DNA of 64,000 nucleotides from Glycomyces tenuis DSM 44171 (GTDB lineage Bacteria > Actinomycetota > Actinomycetes > Mycobacteriales > Micromonosporaceae), in assembly GCF_000427885.1 (NCBI RefSeq), contig NZ_ATYW01000003.1:180158-244157 (forward strand), in the 5' to 3' direction. This document shows, piece after piece, positions 23,121 through 31,737 of this stretch. Positions within the stretch are counted from its first letter, which is position 1. Each line of letters opens with the position of its first letter. The notes under the pieces were generated by a model that was not told where the DNA came from, did no database searches, and saw only the letters and a program-made list of their open reading frames with translations. The translations under genes and the position numbers were made by a program.

Positions 23121-23870
23121 TCAGGCGGCCGGTTCGGGGACCCGGGAGGTGATGCAGTATTCGAGTCCAGCCGGGTCGCGCATGACCTGCCAGTGCTCGA
23201 AGCGCTCGACCGGGACGGCCCCGAGCTCGTTGTGCCGCACCGTCTCGGCCTCGACGTCCGAGCAGGCCAGGTCGATGTGCGCGGTGACCGGTTCGCCCAC
23301 CCCGACCTCCTCGCGGCGTTGCAGCAGGATCTCCAGCGGCATGCCCCGCGGCCGTTCGAGCCGTTCGAACTCCGGCCGCCTGCTCGGCAGGCCCCGCCGC
23401 CCGGTGAACGCCTTCCAGAAGTCCCGTTCGCGCTCGTAGCCGACCCAGGGGATGTCGATGCAGATCTGGTCGGCGATGCTCCGCTGGCCTCCCGGCCACT
23501 CGACCGGCGAGGGCACCCGCGATTCGCCGTGGTGCGCCACCAGGCAGAACGGGAAGCCGCCGGGGGAGCTGAGGACCGTGACCTCCCCCTGCTCCTCGGC
23601 GACGACGCTCGCGCCGAGCGCGGTCGCCCGCTCGGCCGCGGCGGCCACATCGTCCACGTGCAGGTCGAGATGATTGCCGCCCTTGCCGGAACGGACGCGC
23701 TGCACGCGCAGGCACGCGTCGCCCTCGGTGGGGATCAGCGTCGCGAACTCGCCGCCCGGCCCGCGCGGCTCCGACAGGTCCGCGTCGGTCGCCTCGACCC
23801 AGAACTCGACGCCGGTCTCGAAGGTCTCGGCGGGGAAGTCCCAGAACGCCGTCATCCATCGAATCGCCAT
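23121..23870 (-). CDS. Two-domain VOC (glyoxalase-like) protein
   Basis: This 249-residue protein has two VOC half-modules. The first (residues 5-113) has NHLDLHVDDVAAAAERATAL and FPFCLV, and the second (about 130-245) has ICIDIPWVGYERERDFWKAF, AHIDLACSD and RDPAGLEYCIT. These are the paired betaalphabeta repeats that bind a metal or ligand in glyoxalases and bleomycin-type resistance proteins. No adjacent gene gives a substrate. Confidence 0.82.
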   Translation of the reverse strand: MAIRWMTAFWDFPAETFETGVEFWVEATDADLSEPRGPGGEFATLIPTEGDACLRVQRVRSGKGGNHLDLHVDDVAAAAERATALGASVVAEEQGEVTVLSSPGGFPFCLVAHHGESRVPSPVEWPGGQRSIADQICIDIPWVGYERERDFWKAFTGRRGLPSRRPEFERLERPRGMPLEILLQRREEVGVGEPVTAHIDLACSDVEAETVRHNELGAVPVERFEHWQVMRDPAGLEYCITSRVPEPAA

Positions 23871-23990
23871 ACCCGGAGTCTAAGGGCCGCCCGAGGTCTT
23901 CGGACCGTTCCGGCGTGACCGCCTGTCGTACAGTTGGACCGGGCCACCCTGCCCGGCCCGAATCCCTCCCCGGATCGAAGGAGCACCCTC

Positions 23991-24494
23991 GTGAAGTGGC
24001 TTGACAAGAAGATCAAGGCTTACCAAGACAAGGCTTTCGAGACGTTCGAGCAGATGCAGAACGTTCCGCCGGAGCAGCGCCAGGCGGCGCAGATGAACAT
24101 CGTCCAAGGCGCCCAGGGGCACTACGACCCGTCCGCGGCGGCAGCGCTCAGCAACCCCGAGACGGCCGCGTTCCTGGCCCTGCCGCAGGCCGAGCAGCTG
24201 CGCCAGCAGCAGGAACTCCAGGCATACGGCCAGAAGCTCAGGGCGCTGTGGGAGAACGGCACCGACGCGGAGCTGACGATCACCTCGCTCGAACCCACCG
24301 GCGTCGTCCTGGGAGGGCAGCGCCAGTTCACGATCGGCGTGCGGGTGACCGGCGCCGATGAGCCCTACGAGGCCGCGTGCGTGCAGGTGATCCCCGCCCC
24401 GATGCAGGCCCAGTACACCGTCGGCGCCCGCTTCAAGGGCAAGGTCGACCCCAGCGACCGCGCCGAGGTCGGGATCTTCGAACGGATCGGCTGA
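23991..24494 (+). CDS. Unknown cytoplasmic protein with a beta-rich C-terminal domain
   Basis: This 167-residue protein is not recognised. Residues 1-85 are helical and Gln/Ala-rich (FEQMQNVPPEQRQAAQMN, LPQAEQLRQQQELQ) and residues 95-165 look beta-rich (AELTITSLEPTGVVLGG, FTIGVRVTGA, ARFKGKVDPSDRAEVGIFER). The start is a GTG with GAAGGAG upstream. It lies three bases before the following membrane-protein gene and is surely in the same operon. Confidence 0.72.
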   Translation: MKWLDKKIKAYQDKAFETFEQMQNVPPEQRQAAQMNIVQGAQGHYDPSAAAALSNPETAAFLALPQAEQLRQQQELQAYGQKLRALWENGTDAELTITSLEPTGVVLGGQRQFTIGVRVTGADEPYEAACVQVIPAPMQAQYTVGARFKGKVDPSDRAEVGIFERIG

Positions 24495-24497
24495 GCC

Positions 24498-25349
24498 GTG
24501 GACCCGTTCCCCGCCCGCGGGGCGGCGCGGCGCGGCGGCCCGGAGCAATGGCGCCGCGCCCGCGCGTCGCTGGTGGTGCTCATCCCCGTGGCGGTGGCCC
24601 TGTGGGCCCTGGCCGGTTACGCCTCGGTCTCGTTCCTCGACACCTTCCGGCTCATGGCCGTCAACGACATCGGCGGCTGGGGCGAGGGGACGGCCGGGCT
24701 GGCCGGCGGGATCATGCTGTTCGTCGGCGCGGTCTTCGCCGCCTCGTTCCTCGGCTTCGCCGTGGGGCGGCGGTCCACCGCCGCGTTCGCCACGTTCAAG
24801 GCGGGAGGGCTTCTGAGCAGAGCCGCCGCGTTCGGCGGCGTGACCGTGGGGCTGCTCGTCGCCTGGGCCTCGGACCGGTGGACGCGGCCGACGGCGGTGG
24901 GGCGCTTCGTCTCCGAACAGGACGGCGACTCGGACTGGGGCGCGCCCGCCTGGGCCGCCTACCACGCGCCATGGCTGCTGCCGCTGGTCTTCGGCGGTGT
25001 CGCGGTGGTCTGCCTGCTGCGGTTCGCCCGGTCCCACGACCGCGAGCGCTGGGCGGGCACCAAAGCGGCGGAGATGAAGGAGCACGGGGTCAACATGCCG
25101 GGGACCATCACCCGGGTCGAGTTCACCGGCACCTGGATCATGGGGGACCCGCAGTTCGCGGTCACGGTCAGCTACGTGGGCAAGCACGGGCCGCGGCAGG
25201 CGACCGAGCGGTTCACCGCCTCCGTCGTGAACGCCCCTGTCCGAGGCGGGCAGGCGGACGTCTGGTACGACCCGCTCGGCGATGAGGACGTGGTGCTCAT
25301 CGAACTGACCGAGAGCAGCTCCAGCTACATGGTCGACCCGTCCCGCTGA
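24498..25349 (+). CDS. Integral membrane protein with DUF3592-like C-terminal domain
   Basis: This 283-residue protein has about four hydrophobic segments within residues 25-175, and a C-terminal domain (about 195-283) with GTITRVEFTGTWIMGDPQF, VTVSYVGKHG and QADVWYDPLGDEDVVLIE. That domain resembles the DUF3592-type beta domain found in actinobacterial membrane proteins. The function is unknown. The start is a GTG three bases after the preceding gene. Its 3' end overlaps the convergent TetR gene by 25 bases. Confidence 0.72.
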   Translation: MDPFPARGAARRGGPEQWRRARASLVVLIPVAVALWALAGYASVSFLDTFRLMAVNDIGGWGEGTAGLAGGIMLFVGAVFAASFLGFAVGRRSTAAFATFKAGGLLSRAAAFGGVTVGLLVAWASDRWTRPTAVGRFVSEQDGDSDWGAPAWAAYHAPWLLPLVFGGVAVVCLLRFARSHDRERWAGTKAAEMKEHGVNMPGTITRVEFTGTWIMGDPQFAVTVSYVGKHGPRQATERFTASVVNAPVRGGQADVWYDPLGDEDVVLIELTESSSSYMVDPSR

Positions 25350-25984
25350 GAGGCGCCGGTCGCCTCACCTGCGCTTCCGGGCGCCAGGAGCCGCCTCAGC
25401 GCCTCCATCTGCGCGACCGCCACCTGGCGCAGCTCGTCCTCGCCGAGTGCGTCCATGTGGGCGATCGACCATTCGTCCATCGCCCACAGCACCGCGCCGA
25501 CCAGGTGGCGCTGCAAGGAGACCGGCAGCTCGTCGTCCACGGCGCCCACCGCCCGGCCCGCCTCCAGGGCCCGGTCGATCCAGGCGTCGATGCGGCCCCT
25601 GGTCTCGCCGAGGGACGCGGGGGCGTCGGGCAGGTAGAACAGCTTCGCCAGCGCCGCGAAGGCCGGGTGCTCCGTGCCCGCCAGCGCCAGGCGGTCGGTC
25701 AGCTCCTCGACGCGGCCCCAGAAGTCGCCGGAGGCGAGCTCGGCCGCCTCGGGCAGATCGAGGGCCTTCACCAGGGAGCCGCCGATGTCGCCGATCACGG
25801 CGTCGAACAGGGCCTCCTTGGAGTCGAAGTAGTGGTAGAACGAGCTCTTGCTCATGCCCTGGCCGCGGATGATGCGGTTGAGGGAGGCGCGCTCGTACCC
25901 GGCCTCGGCGAACTCCGCCGCCGCCGCCTCCAGCAGCGCCCGCCGCCGGTCCGGCGCCAGCACCCCCGTCTCGCGTCGTGTCAT
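25325..25984 (-). CDS. TetR-family repressor, divergent from an FAD monooxygenase
   Basis: This 219-residue protein has an N-terminal TetR helix-turn-helix (about 15-60: EFAEAGYERASLNRIIRGQG, then MSKSSFYHYFDSKEAL) and a helical ligand-binding domain. It is divergent from the FAD-dependent monooxygenase gene, and two copies of a strong inverted repeat lie in the 86-base space between them. The obvious reading is that it represses itself and the monooxygenase until a substrate binds. The ligand is unknown. Confidence 0.88.
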   Translation of the reverse strand: MTRRETGVLAPDRRRALLEAAAAEFAEAGYERASLNRIIRGQGMSKSSFYHYFDSKEALFDAVIGDIGGSLVKALDLPEAAELASGDFWGRVEELTDRLALAGTEHPAFAALAKLFYLPDAPASLGETRGRIDAWIDRALEAGRAVGAVDDELPVSLQRHLVGAVLWAMDEWSIAHMDALGEDELRQVAVAQMEALRRLLAPGSAGEATGASQRDGSTM

Positions 25985-26006
25985 GGCGACCAGCATAACA
26001 ACGACT

Positions 26007-26059
26007 GTGGACCACCCGGTCCAATCTTGTGCTACCTTTGAGTGGACCACCCGGTCCAC
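26007..26059. promoter_or_regulatory. Twin TetR operators, GTGGACC-N4-GGTCCAC
   Basis: Two copies of the same site lie 35 bases apart: 26007-26024 (one mismatch in the last base) and 26042-26059 (perfect). Each is GTGGACC, ACCC, GGTCCAC. They occupy the shared control region of the TetR gene and the monooxygenase gene, with a possible -10 (TACCTT) between them. Confidence 0.85.
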
Positions 26060-26070
26060 AGATGAGGGGA

Positions 26071-27291
26071 ATGACCGTGCTCGACCAGACTCCAGTGCAG
26101 GCGCAGATCGACGCCTCGCGCGGCGACCGGCTCCGCGTGCTCGTCGTCGGCGCGGGCGTCGCCGGACTGACGACCGCCCAACTGCTGCGCCGCCGCGGCC
26201 TCCACCCCGTCCTGATCGAGCGGGCCGGGCCCGACGCCCCCAGCGGCTACATGCTCGGGCTCATGCCGCTCGTGGACCCGGTGCTGAAGGCTCTCGGCGT
26301 CGTCGAGGAGTACGTGGCCGCCAGCGTCTACATGGACCGCTACCGCATCAGGGGCCGCCACGGCGCGCTCATCAACCGGTACTCGCTCGGCGGCCTGTTC
26401 GACGTCTACGGCGACTACCGGGGCATCAGCCGCGGCGAGCTCATGCGCGTGCTCGCCTCCCGCGGCGGCACCGTCAGCCACCGGTCCACCGTCACCGCGC
26501 TCGAACGGCGCGGGCGGGCCGTCACCGCCGTCGTCGACACCGGCGAGGCGGCGGTCGAGGCCGAGTTCGACGCGGTGATCGTCGCCGACGGGCTCCACTC
26601 CGCCACCCGCGGCCTCGTGCTCCGGCCCGAGCAGGTCACCGCCTACGACACCGGCTGGGGCGGCTGGGTCGTCTGGACCGACGCCGACGACGACACCGAC
26701 CTGGGCGAAGAGCTCTGGGGCGCGGGCTCCTTCGTCGGCACCTACCCCGTCAAGGACCTCATCGGCACCATCATCTGCTGCTCGAACGAGCACCGCGCCG
26801 CCGGACTCGAGGCGTTCGTCGCCGAACTGCGCGCCGACATCCCCGAGGCCGGGCCGCGCATCGACCGCGTGCTCACCGAGGCCGTCGACGGCCGCGAGAC
26901 CTACTTCTGGTCCCTGACCGACTGCCGCAGCGACGACTGGTCGGTCGGGCGCATCGGCCTGGTCGGCGACGCCGCCGCCGGGTTCCTGCCCACCGCCGGC
27001 ATCGGCGCGGGCATGGCCATGGAGTCCGCCTGGGTCCTGGCCGAACACCTCGCCGACTGCGACGCCGACGGCGTCGAGGCGGCCCTGGCCGGCTACGAAC
27101 GGACCCAGCGCCCCAGGGTCGAAGCCGCCCAGACCAACTCACGGCAGCTCGCGAAGCTGCTGTTCAACGAGAGCGGCACGGCCGCGGCCGTCCGCGACCT
27201 CGCCACGCGCTTCATCCCGCTCACGACGGCCTTGCGCCCCATCCGCAAGCTCCTCGAAGACCGGCCCGCGGGGCTTTCCCGAGCCCGATGA
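26071..27291 (+). CDS. FAD-dependent monooxygenase (PHBH/TetX-type)
   Basis: This protein of about 406 residues has an N-terminal FAD site VVGAGVAGLTTAQLLRR (GAGVAG at 27-32) and the second FAD motif GLVGDAAAGFLPTAGIGAG near residue 305. This is the pattern of class A flavin monooxygenases that hydroxylate phenols, polyketides or antibiotics. GAGGGG is too close to the ATG at 26071 but well spaced for a GTG at 26077, so the true start may be two codons later. Control by the divergent TetR protein is strongly suggested. The substrate is unknown. Confidence 0.88.
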   Translation: MTVLDQTPVQAQIDASRGDRLRVLVVGAGVAGLTTAQLLRRRGLHPVLIERAGPDAPSGYMLGLMPLVDPVLKALGVVEEYVAASVYMDRYRIRGRHGALINRYSLGGLFDVYGDYRGISRGELMRVLASRGGTVSHRSTVTALERRGRAVTAVVDTGEAAVEAEFDAVIVADGLHSATRGLVLRPEQVTAYDTGWGGWVVWTDADDDTDLGEELWGAGSFVGTYPVKDLIGTIICCSNEHRAAGLEAFVAELRADIPEAGPRIDRVLTEAVDGRETYFWSLTDCRSDDWSVGRIGLVGDAAAGFLPTAGIGAGMAMESAWVLAEHLADCDADGVEAALAGYERTQRPRVEAAQTNSRQLAKLLFNESGTAAAVRDLATRFIPLTTALRPIRKLLEDRPAGLSRAR

Positions 27292-27308
27292 CAGTGCGAC
27301 ACTGAGAC

Positions 27309-28166
27309 ATGCGCTGGATCCGCCTCGGCCTCGTGGCCGCCTTCCTCCTGGCCGCCGCGGCCTCCGCCCTCGCGGGCGGCCTCGCCCGCGGCGGCGGCGA
27401 ACCGGCCTCGGCGCAGCCGGTGCCGCCGTCCGCGCCGCCCGAGCTGAGCGCCACCGCCGAGATCCGGCGCTCCTTCCTCGAACCCGGCACCGTCGCCATC
27501 GCCGTCACCAACCACGGCCCGGCGCCGGTCCGCGTGACCGGCGTCGAACTGCGCAGCGACTCCTTCGCCCCGCTCGGCACCCAGGCGTTCGACGCCACCG
27601 TCCCGCCCAGCGTCAACCCGCGCGACCTCCTCACCGACTACGGCGCGGCCCAGTGCCCCGACGGCGTCGACTCCACCGCCGCGCCGTCGTCGGTCCTCCT
27701 CGACGTCGAGACCGAGGACGGCACCGCCCACCAGGTCCTCGCCGAGCTGCCCCACCCCAACGGCGTCCTCGACCGGCTCCTCAAGGAGGCCTGCGCCGCC
27801 GAGTTCCTCGCCCAGAACGCCGAAGTCGCACTCGGCGAACTCGTCCGCGCCGCCGACGGCACCCTCGACGCCGCGCTGACCGTGGAGGCCGTCGGCGACG
27901 CCGCCGTCGAGGCCACCGAGGTGCGCGGCTCGGTCCTATTCGAGATCACCGCCTCCGAGCTGCCCGGCCGGGCGGTCGGGCTCCACTTCGACGCCCACCG
28001 CTGCGAGGGCCACGCCGTCGGCGACGCCAAGCAGCCGTTCGCGTTCACCGTCTGGATCGCCGTCGACGGCGGCGAACCGGTCCCCGGGCCCGTCCCGGTC
28101 GGCGAGGCGCAGCGGGAGGCCCTGTACGCCATGCTCGACGAACGGTGCGGACACACCGAGGACTGA
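27309..28166 (+). CDS. Secreted or membrane-anchored protein of unknown function
   Basis: This 285-residue protein begins with a basic residue pair and a hydrophobic Ala/Leu segment (LGLVAAFLLAAAASALAGG), either a signal peptide or a single anchor. No lipobox cysteine follows. The remainder is soluble, with beta-like segments (VAIAVTNHGPAPVRVTGVEL, LDAALTVEAVGDAAV) that recall two Ig-like or CARDB-type repeats and four cysteines. It is 17 bases after the monooxygenase gene, so the two may share a transcript. No function can be given. Confidence 0.7.
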   Translation: MRWIRLGLVAAFLLAAAASALAGGLARGGGEPASAQPVPPSAPPELSATAEIRRSFLEPGTVAIAVTNHGPAPVRVTGVELRSDSFAPLGTQAFDATVPPSVNPRDLLTDYGAAQCPDGVDSTAAPSSVLLDVETEDGTAHQVLAELPHPNGVLDRLLKEACAAEFLAQNAEVALGELVRAADGTLDAALTVEAVGDAAVEATEVRGSVLFEITASELPGRAVGLHFDAHRCEGHAVGDAKQPFAFTVWIAVDGGEPVPGPVPVGEAQREALYAMLDERCGHTED

Positions 28167-28210
28167 TTTGAATGAGGCGGCGGGGCCCGTGCGGACGTAC
28201 GCTTGAGGGC

Positions 28211-29434
28211 GTGGGTGATCGCACGGATACCACTTGTGACGAGGCGCGCCGTCGGCGGGCGGGTCTGGTCGACAAGTTGCGCGAGCGCGGATCCATCCGG
28301 ACCGCCGCCGTCGGGGACGCGATGCTCGCCGTGCCCAGGCACCGCTTCGTCCCCGAGGCCCCGCTCAGGGCCGCCTACGCCGACGACGCCTTCGTCACCA
28401 AGCGCAACAACGAAGGCGACGCCCTCAGCTCCGCCTCCCAACCGGCCATCGTGGCCGAGATGCTCGAACAGCTCGACGTCGGACCGGGCCACAAGGTGCT
28501 CGAGATCGGCGCCGGCACCGGATACAACGCCGCGCTCCTGGACTCCCTGGTCGGACCGGACGGCTCGGTGGCCACCGTGGACCTCGACGCCGACACGGTC
28601 AAGCGGGCGCGGGAGGCCCTCGACGCCGTCGGCCACGGGCGCGTCCGCGTCGTCCAGGGCGACGGCGAGGCCGGCCTGGCCGACGGCGCGCCGTACGACC
28701 GCATCATCGTCACCGTCGGCACCTGGGACCTCCCGCCCGCCTGGTGGGACCAGCTCGCCGAGGGCGGACGGCTCGTCGCGCCGCTCCAGATCCGCGGCTC
28801 GGAGCACTCCGTCGCCTTCGACTACACCGACGGGGTCCTGCGCAGCCGCTCCGTCATCGCCTGCGGCTTCATGCCGATGCGCGGCATCGGCTCCCACGAG
28901 AGCCAGGCCGTGGAGCTGTCCGAGGGCCGCATCATCACCTTCCACGCCGACAAGGAGGTCGAGGCCGCCGGCGCCCGCGGTGTGCTCGACGAGCGCGGCA
29001 CCACCGTCTGGACCGGCGTCCGCATCACGCCGGGGGAGGACACCGCGCAGCTCTCGCTGTGGCTGGCGTGCGCGTTCAGCGGCTACGGGCGCATGAGCGC
29101 GCCCTTCGGCGACCACGGGAAGCCGCGGCTCATGCTCCGCTGGGGCAACCCGGCCGTGGCCGACGGCGCCGCCTTCGCGTACGTGGCCTGCCGCCGCGGC
29201 CCGGACGTCAACGGCGCCAGTGGGAGCGATATCGAAGTCGGCGTGTGCGGGCACGGGCCGGGCGGCGCCGCGCTCGCCGGGCGCGTCGCCGCCGAGGTGG
29301 CCGTCTGGGACCGGGAATGCCGCGGTGACGTCCGCCTCCAGATCGAGGCGTACCGGGCCGGCGTCGGCCCCACCGTCGAAGGCCGCTTCGTCGTCCCCAA
29401 GCGCCACAGCAGGCTTGCGATCCGCCTCGCGTAG
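28211..29434 (+). CDS. PCMT-like methyltransferase, FxLD-system type
   Basis: This 407-residue protein has a protein-L-isoaspartate methyltransferase-like core. ASQPAIVAEMLEQL is followed by SAM motif I VLEIGAGTGYNAALL and then YDRIIVTVGTWDLP. A C-terminal region of about 190 residues is found in the actinobacterial 'methyltransferase, FxLD system' proteins. Those are often linked to lanthipeptide-like clusters, but no precursor, LanB/LanC or protease gene lies here. The start is a GTG (VGDRTD); no good ribosome site precedes it, and a longer ATG reading to 28172 is possible. Confidence 0.8.
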   Translation: MGDRTDTTCDEARRRRAGLVDKLRERGSIRTAAVGDAMLAVPRHRFVPEAPLRAAYADDAFVTKRNNEGDALSSASQPAIVAEMLEQLDVGPGHKVLEIGAGTGYNAALLDSLVGPDGSVATVDLDADTVKRAREALDAVGHGRVRVVQGDGEAGLADGAPYDRIIVTVGTWDLPPAWWDQLAEGGRLVAPLQIRGSEHSVAFDYTDGVLRSRSVIACGFMPMRGIGSHESQAVELSEGRIITFHADKEVEAAGARGVLDERGTTVWTGVRITPGEDTAQLSLWLACAFSGYGRMSAPFGDHGKPRLMLRWGNPAVADGAAFAYVACRRGPDVNGASGSDIEVGVCGHGPGGAALAGRVAAEVAVWDRECRGDVRLQIEAYRAGVGPTVEGRFVVPKRHSRLAIRLA

Positions 29435-29745
29435 CCGTGCCCCTCTTCTTGTTCGGCCCCTTCGTATTCCGCATGGTGCATCCGTCGAGCCGATCGGGTA
29501 TGGTGAAAGTTTCGGCGATTCCGACCACCGCGCCTCCCGTCCCCTACTGTGATCTCGGCCCCGACCGCCGCGGCCCGAGGCCGCGAACGGCGCTGTGACC
29601 GGGGGCTTCGAGAAAAGGGGTTGTCCTTCGGGGTTACCTTCGCTGCACTGACAATTTCGGGAACTTCGTCATGGCCGACCCCTGAACGAAACCCGCCGAC
29701 CTTCGCGTGAATCCGCCCATCGCGCGCCTAGAAAGGATTCCTCCG
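29435..29745. other. Intergenic region before the CASTOR/POLLUX-type channel gene
   Basis: This 311-base region holds no convincing gene. It has a hairpin at 29569-29585 (CGCGGCC, CGA, GGCCGCG) that may end the methyltransferase transcript. It ends with GAAAGGA nine bases before the next ATG. A promoter for the channel gene must lie here but could not be placed. Confidence 0.5.
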
Positions 29746-31626
29746 ATGGCCGACCCCACTTTCCGGCAGCGTGCGCGCTATTGGTTCGACAACACGATGT
29801 CGAAGGGCACCAAAGCGCTCATCGGATGGCTGACCGTCATCACGCTGGCGCTCACCGCGATCGGCGCCCTCCTGCTCGTCGCCACCGCCTCGGGCGACGG
29901 CGGCCTTCTCAATACACTGTGGACATCGTTCATTCACATCCTCGACGCGGGCACCATCACCGGCGCCGCCGACGTCGGCCTCCCGTTCATGGTCATCATG
30001 TTCGTCACCACCATCGGCGGACTGGTGATCCTCTCCTCGCTCGTCGGTGTCCTCACCACCGGTCTCGACGCGAAACTCGAAGAGCTGCGAAAGGGCCGCT
30101 CCTTCGTCGTCGAGAAGGACCACACCCTCATTCTCGGATGGTCGGACCAGGTGTTCATCGTCATAGCGGAACTGGTGGGGGCCAATGAGAGCGAGAAAGG
30201 CGCCTGCATCGTGATCCTCGCCGACCGCGACAAGGTCGAAATGGAGGACGAGGTCCGCACGAAGATCCCCGACCTCAAGGGCACCAAGGTCGTCTGCCGC
30301 ACCGGCGACCCGGCCGACCCCGCCGACATCGCCATCGTCAACCCCGGCCAGGCCAAGAGCATCATGATGCTCACCTCCGACGAGGACGACCCCGACGCCC
30401 AGCTCGTGCGCAGCCTCCTCGCCGTCACCCAGGGCGGCCAGAACACCCAGATCGGCTGCCACGTCGTCGGCGCCGTCGTCGAGGGCCGCAACCTCCCCGC
30501 GGCCCGCCTCGCGGGCGGGCGCATGGCCCACCTCGTCGACGCCAACGACCTCATGGCCCGCCTGATGGTCCAGACCTGCCGCCAGTCCGGCCTGTCCGTG
30601 GTCTACACCGACCTGCTCGACTTCGGCGGCGACGAGATCTACATGGTCGAGGAGCCCGCGCTCTTCGGGCGGCCGCTCGGCCAGGCCATGCACTCCTACC
30701 GCACCTCCTCGCTGCTGGGCGTGCTCACCCGCGAGGGCGTCTGCCACATCAACCCGCCGGCGAACGCCCAGCTCCAGCCCGGCGACAAGCTCATCCTCAT
30801 CGCCGCCGACGACAGCGCGATCGTCCTGGACGGCACGCCCCCGGCCATCGACGAGAGCGCCATCGTCGCCCGCGGCGAGGCCGGGAACCGCCCCGAGCGG
30901 ACCCTCATCCTCGGCTGGAACGCCCGCTCGCGCATGATCCTCGAACAGCTCGACCAGTACGTCGTCCCCGGCTCGGTCACCGACCTCGTCACCGACCACC
31001 CCGCCGCGGCCGACGCCGTCCGCAGGATCGGGCCCGCCATGCGCGTCCAGGCCCTGAACTTCAAGGAAGAGGACCCCACCGACCGGCGGCTGCTCGAATC
31101 GCTGGGGGTCGGCACGTACAACCACATCATCGCCCTGTGCTCCGACGACGTCGAGGCGAAACTGGCCGACTCCAAGACCCTGGTGACCCTGCTCCACCTG
31201 CGCGACATGGCGCAGCGGGCGAACACCCGCTTCAAGGTCGTCTCCGAGATGGCCGACGACCGCAACCGCGCCCTCGCCCAGGTCACCCAGGCCGACGACT
31301 TCATCGTCAGCGACAAGCTCATCAGCCTGCTGCTCACCCAGACCGCCGAGAACCCGCACCTGTCGGCCGTGTTCGGGCAGCTGTTCAGCCCCGAGGGCTC
31401 CGAGATCTACCTCAAGCCGTGCGACCACTACGTCCGCACCGGCGTGCCGGTGAACTTCTACACCGTCGCCGAGAGCGCCAGGCGGCGCGGCGAGCTCGCC
31501 ATCGGCTACCGGCAGGTCGCGCTCGCCCAGCAGGCCCCCGGGTACGGCGTGGTGCTCAACCCCGACAAGGCCCAGCAGGTGGTGCTCCAGCCCGGCGACA
31601 AGGTCATCGTCCTGGCCGAGGACTGA
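29746..31626 (+). CDS. CASTOR/POLLUX-related ion channel/transporter protein
   Basis: This 626-residue membrane protein matches the CASTOR/POLLUX-type family. It has two hydrophobic segments (about 25-47 and 80-105) around a pore-like stretch (SFIHILDAGTITGAAD). Two Rossmann-like regulatory modules follow, beginning HTLILGWSDQVFIVIAELV and RTLILGWNARSRMILEQL. Plant CASTOR and POLLUX are nuclear-envelope ion channels; the bacterial relatives have unknown physiology. The RCK-like double module suggests ligand-gated cation flux. GAAAGGA precedes the ATG. An ABC exporter gene follows after 111 bases. Confidence 0.87.
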   Translation: MADPTFRQRARYWFDNTMSKGTKALIGWLTVITLALTAIGALLLVATASGDGGLLNTLWTSFIHILDAGTITGAADVGLPFMVIMFVTTIGGLVILSSLVGVLTTGLDAKLEELRKGRSFVVEKDHTLILGWSDQVFIVIAELVGANESEKGACIVILADRDKVEMEDEVRTKIPDLKGTKVVCRTGDPADPADIAIVNPGQAKSIMMLTSDEDDPDAQLVRSLLAVTQGGQNTQIGCHVVGAVVEGRNLPAARLAGGRMAHLVDANDLMARLMVQTCRQSGLSVVYTDLLDFGGDEIYMVEEPALFGRPLGQAMHSYRTSSLLGVLTREGVCHINPPANAQLQPGDKLILIAADDSAIVLDGTPPAIDESAIVARGEAGNRPERTLILGWNARSRMILEQLDQYVVPGSVTDLVTDHPAAADAVRRIGPAMRVQALNFKEEDPTDRRLLESLGVGTYNHIIALCSDDVEAKLADSKTLVTLLHLRDMAQRANTRFKVVSEMADDRNRALAQVTQADDFIVSDKLISLLLTQTAENPHLSAVFGQLFSPEGSEIYLKPCDHYVRTGVPVNFYTVAESARRRGELAIGYRQVALAQQAPGYGVVLNPDKAQQVVLQPGDKVIVLAED

Positions 31627-31737
31627 GGTCCTACGACCGGCGTCGAGGTCCGTTCTACGACTCTGGGACGAGGGCGATGTCGGCCCCACCGGGTAGCGTC
31701 GATGCCAACCGCAAGCACCCAGCGGAGGAAACCACCC

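Noticed and set aside
27309..28166. A lipoprotein call for the secreted protein
   Set aside because: No cysteine follows the hydrophobic segment at a lipobox position.
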